6,339 bases of DNA, taken from positions 1 to 6,339 of the forward strand of contig JAKLHJ010000043.1 of assembly GCA_022710205.1 (NCBI GenBank), given 5' to 3'. Of this stretch, positions 5,861-6,339 are shown piece after piece. Made by a program: the position numbers and the translations under genes. The notes beneath the pieces are model-generated. The model saw nothing but the letters and a program-made list of their open reading frames with translations. It did not search any database and was not told the DNA's origin. Position 1 is the stretch's first letter. Each line of letters opens with the position of its first letter. Source of the DNA: Patescibacteria group bacterium (GTDB lineage: Bacteria; Patescibacteriota; Minisyncoccia; Phycocordibacterales; UBA12445).

Positions 5861-6015
5861 GAATAAAGAAGCAAGAATTATGAGTTAAGAATCCGTTTAA
5901 ACTCGGTGAGTTTAAACGGATTTTATAATACGCATATATCATTTCCAGGGTTTTATTTAATCCAAAAAATACAGATTGGCGTCATTTTTAATTCTTAATT
6001 CGTAATTCCTAATTC
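5861..6015. repeat. Inverted heptamer arrays (GAATTAN / NTAATTC) around the ugd terminator
   Basis: The left arm, 5861-5891, reads in phased 7-nt units each starting GA: GAATAAA, GAAGCAA, GAATTAT, GAGTTAA, GAA. The right arm, 5988-6015, is four uninterrupted units: TTAATTC, TTAATTC, GTAATTC, CTAATTC. The right units are the reverse complement of the left unit type. As RNA, 5875-5892 can pair with 5991-6008 over 18 positions, including two G-U pairs. The last bases of the left arm are shared with the terminator stem. The layout repeats that of the 3485-3566 element with a different heptamer. Confidence 0.65.
5890..5929 (+). terminator. Intrinsic terminator downstream of ugd
   Basis: A perfect 15-bp stem pairs AATCCGTTTAAACTC (5890-5904) with GAGTTTAAACGGATT (5908-5922) around a three-base loop GGT. 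It can extend by a G-U and an A-U pair, and leads into TTTTATAAT. It lies 33 nt after the ugd stop codon and should end the rightward transcript. The T-run is short (four), and the stem is nearly symmetric. Confidence 0.8.
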
Positions 6016-6024
6016 TTTAGAAAC

Positions 6025-6054
6025 TTATCCACATATATCCACACTTTATCAACA
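6025..6054 (+). promoter_or_regulatory. Cluster of three DnaA-box-like sites
   Basis: TTATCCACA (6025-6033) is a perfect consensus DnaA box. ATATCCACA (6035-6043) matches 8 of 9 positions, and TTATCAACA (6046-6054) also matches 8 of 9. All three are on the same strand with starts 10 and 11 bp apart, about one helical turn, so bound proteins would lie on one face of the DNA. The cluster lies immediately upstream of an extended -10 promoter and is followed by AT-rich DNA. Possible roles are DnaA control of the downstream gene, a DnaA-titrating site, or part of an origin. Replication genes are not visible here. Confidence 0.5.
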
Positions 6055-6063
6055 GATAAAGTG
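6042..6063. promoter_or_regulatory. Perfect 9-bp palindrome overlapping the promoter (possible operator)
   Basis: CACTTTATC (6042-6050) and GATAAAGTG (6055-6063) are perfect inverted copies separated by AACA. The palindrome occupies the -35 to -10 spacer region and includes the TG of the extended -10. A dimeric regulator bound here would block RNA polymerase. It also contains the third DnaA-like box (6046-6054), so the two readings compete for the same bases. Confidence 0.5.
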
Positions 6064-6070
6064 ATATAAT
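6062..6070 (+). promoter_or_regulatory. Extended -10 promoter for the right-edge membrane protein gene
   Basis: TGATATAAT combines TG at 6062-6063 with a perfect TATAAT at 6065-6070. No clear -35 is seen 16-18 nt upstream, which is acceptable for extended -10 promoters. The expected transcript start is near 6077. This would give a leader of about 19 nt that begins at GGGGA (6078-6082), a weak ribosome-binding sequence 13 nt before the ATG. Confidence 0.55.
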
Positions 6071-6095
6071 ATATTTTGGGGATTTTTCTAATAGA

Positions 6096-6339
6096 ATGAA
6101 TTATCTACCAAGCAAAAAATTTGCCCAAAAAGTCTTGGCGATATCCCTCGTGGCCTTGGGGTGGTTTTATGTTTTTGGCATAAAAAACAATAATTCCAAC
6201 CAAAATAGCACGGAAGATAGCGGTGGAATTATGACCTTTTTCAGGACAAGCAACAGCTCTTCTCCTGACATGAAGGAAATGGGGAGCTGGGGAGATCTTT
6301 CACAAGAAGAGGTGGCCGCTATGAACGGGAAATTAGCGG
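6096..6339 (+). CDS. Uncharacterised membrane-anchored protein, N-terminal part (runs off right edge)
   Basis: An ATG at 6096 opens a frame of 81 codons that continues to the window edge. I do not recognise the family. The N-terminus MNYLPSKKFAQK is short and basic. It is followed by one hydrophobic segment, VLAISLVALGWFYVFGI (about 13-29), and then a polar Asn/Ser-rich region (30-60). This is the pattern of a signal-anchor protein with N-terminus inside and the rest outside the membrane. No lipobox cysteine is visible. The visible end (GSWGDLSQEEVAAMNGKLA) looks like the start of a folded or helical region. An extended -10 promoter with an overlapping palindrome lies directly upstream, and the ugd terminator separates it from the preceding gene, so it starts its own transcription unit. 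Confidence 0.7.
   Translation, partial: MNYLPSKKFAQKVLAISLVALGWFYVFGIKNNNSNQNSTEDSGGIMTFFRTSNSSSPDMKEMGSWGDLSQEEVAAMNGKLA

Noticed and set aside
1..6339. Alternative genetic code with TGA as glycine, as in some candidate phyla
   Set aside because: All five complete genes end in TAA or TAG, which fits weakly. However, none has an in-frame TGA and glycine is encoded by GGN, so there is no positive evidence.

Overview
The window is a stretch of AT-rich bacterial chromosome that uses the standard genetic code. It carries five complete protein genes and two more cut by the window edges. Coding sequence is rich in Lys, Glu and Ile, with many ATA, AGA and AAA codons. Most plus-strand starts lack a good Shine-Dalgarno sequence. 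The spacers carry short inverted palindromic units (TGTCATYCCCG...CGGGRATCY) and phased heptamer arrays. Together these features suggest a small-genome lineage such as Candidate Phyla Radiation/Patescibacteria (Parcubacteria-like). That placement is an inference from style; there is no rRNA or other phylogenetic marker to confirm it apart from rsmA and the helicase.

Layout. Positions 1-905, minus strand: two adjacent genes of unknown function. The first, transcribed leftward from 905, encodes a 177-residue protein with a basic AT-hook-like N-terminus and a helical C-terminal region. The second runs off the left edge and begins with a coiled coil. Positions 906-1232 form a divergent spacer with a possible promoter for each side. 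The plus-side leader folds into an elaborate hairpin. Positions 1233-3480, plus strand: a small helical protein of 88 residues lies 13 nt upstream of a UvrD/PcrA/Rep-type superfamily 1 DNA helicase, and the two are likely co-transcribed. Positions 3579-4358: rsmA (ksgA), the 16S rRNA adenine dimethyltransferase. Positions 4477-5856: a UDP-glucose 6-dehydrogenase that resembles the animal/plant enzyme much more than the short E. coli-type Ugd. It is followed by a strong intrinsic terminator. Positions 6096-6339: the start of an unrecognised protein with one N-terminal membrane segment, behind an extended -10 promoter. A 9-bp palindrome and three helically phased DnaA-box-like sequences lie just upstream.

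The genes do not form one pathway. The helicase (DNA repair and replication) and RsmA (ribosome maturation) are housekeeping functions. The UDP-glucose dehydrogenase supplies UDP-glucuronate for surface polysaccharides. No CRISPR array, transposase, toxin-antitoxin pair or recognisable defence system is visible.

The most interesting material is non-coding: two spacers built from 7-nt units arranged as inverted arrays, a palindromic element ending four bases before the ugd start codon, the leader hairpin at 1181-1222, and the DnaA-box/palindrome/promoter cluster at 6025-6070.
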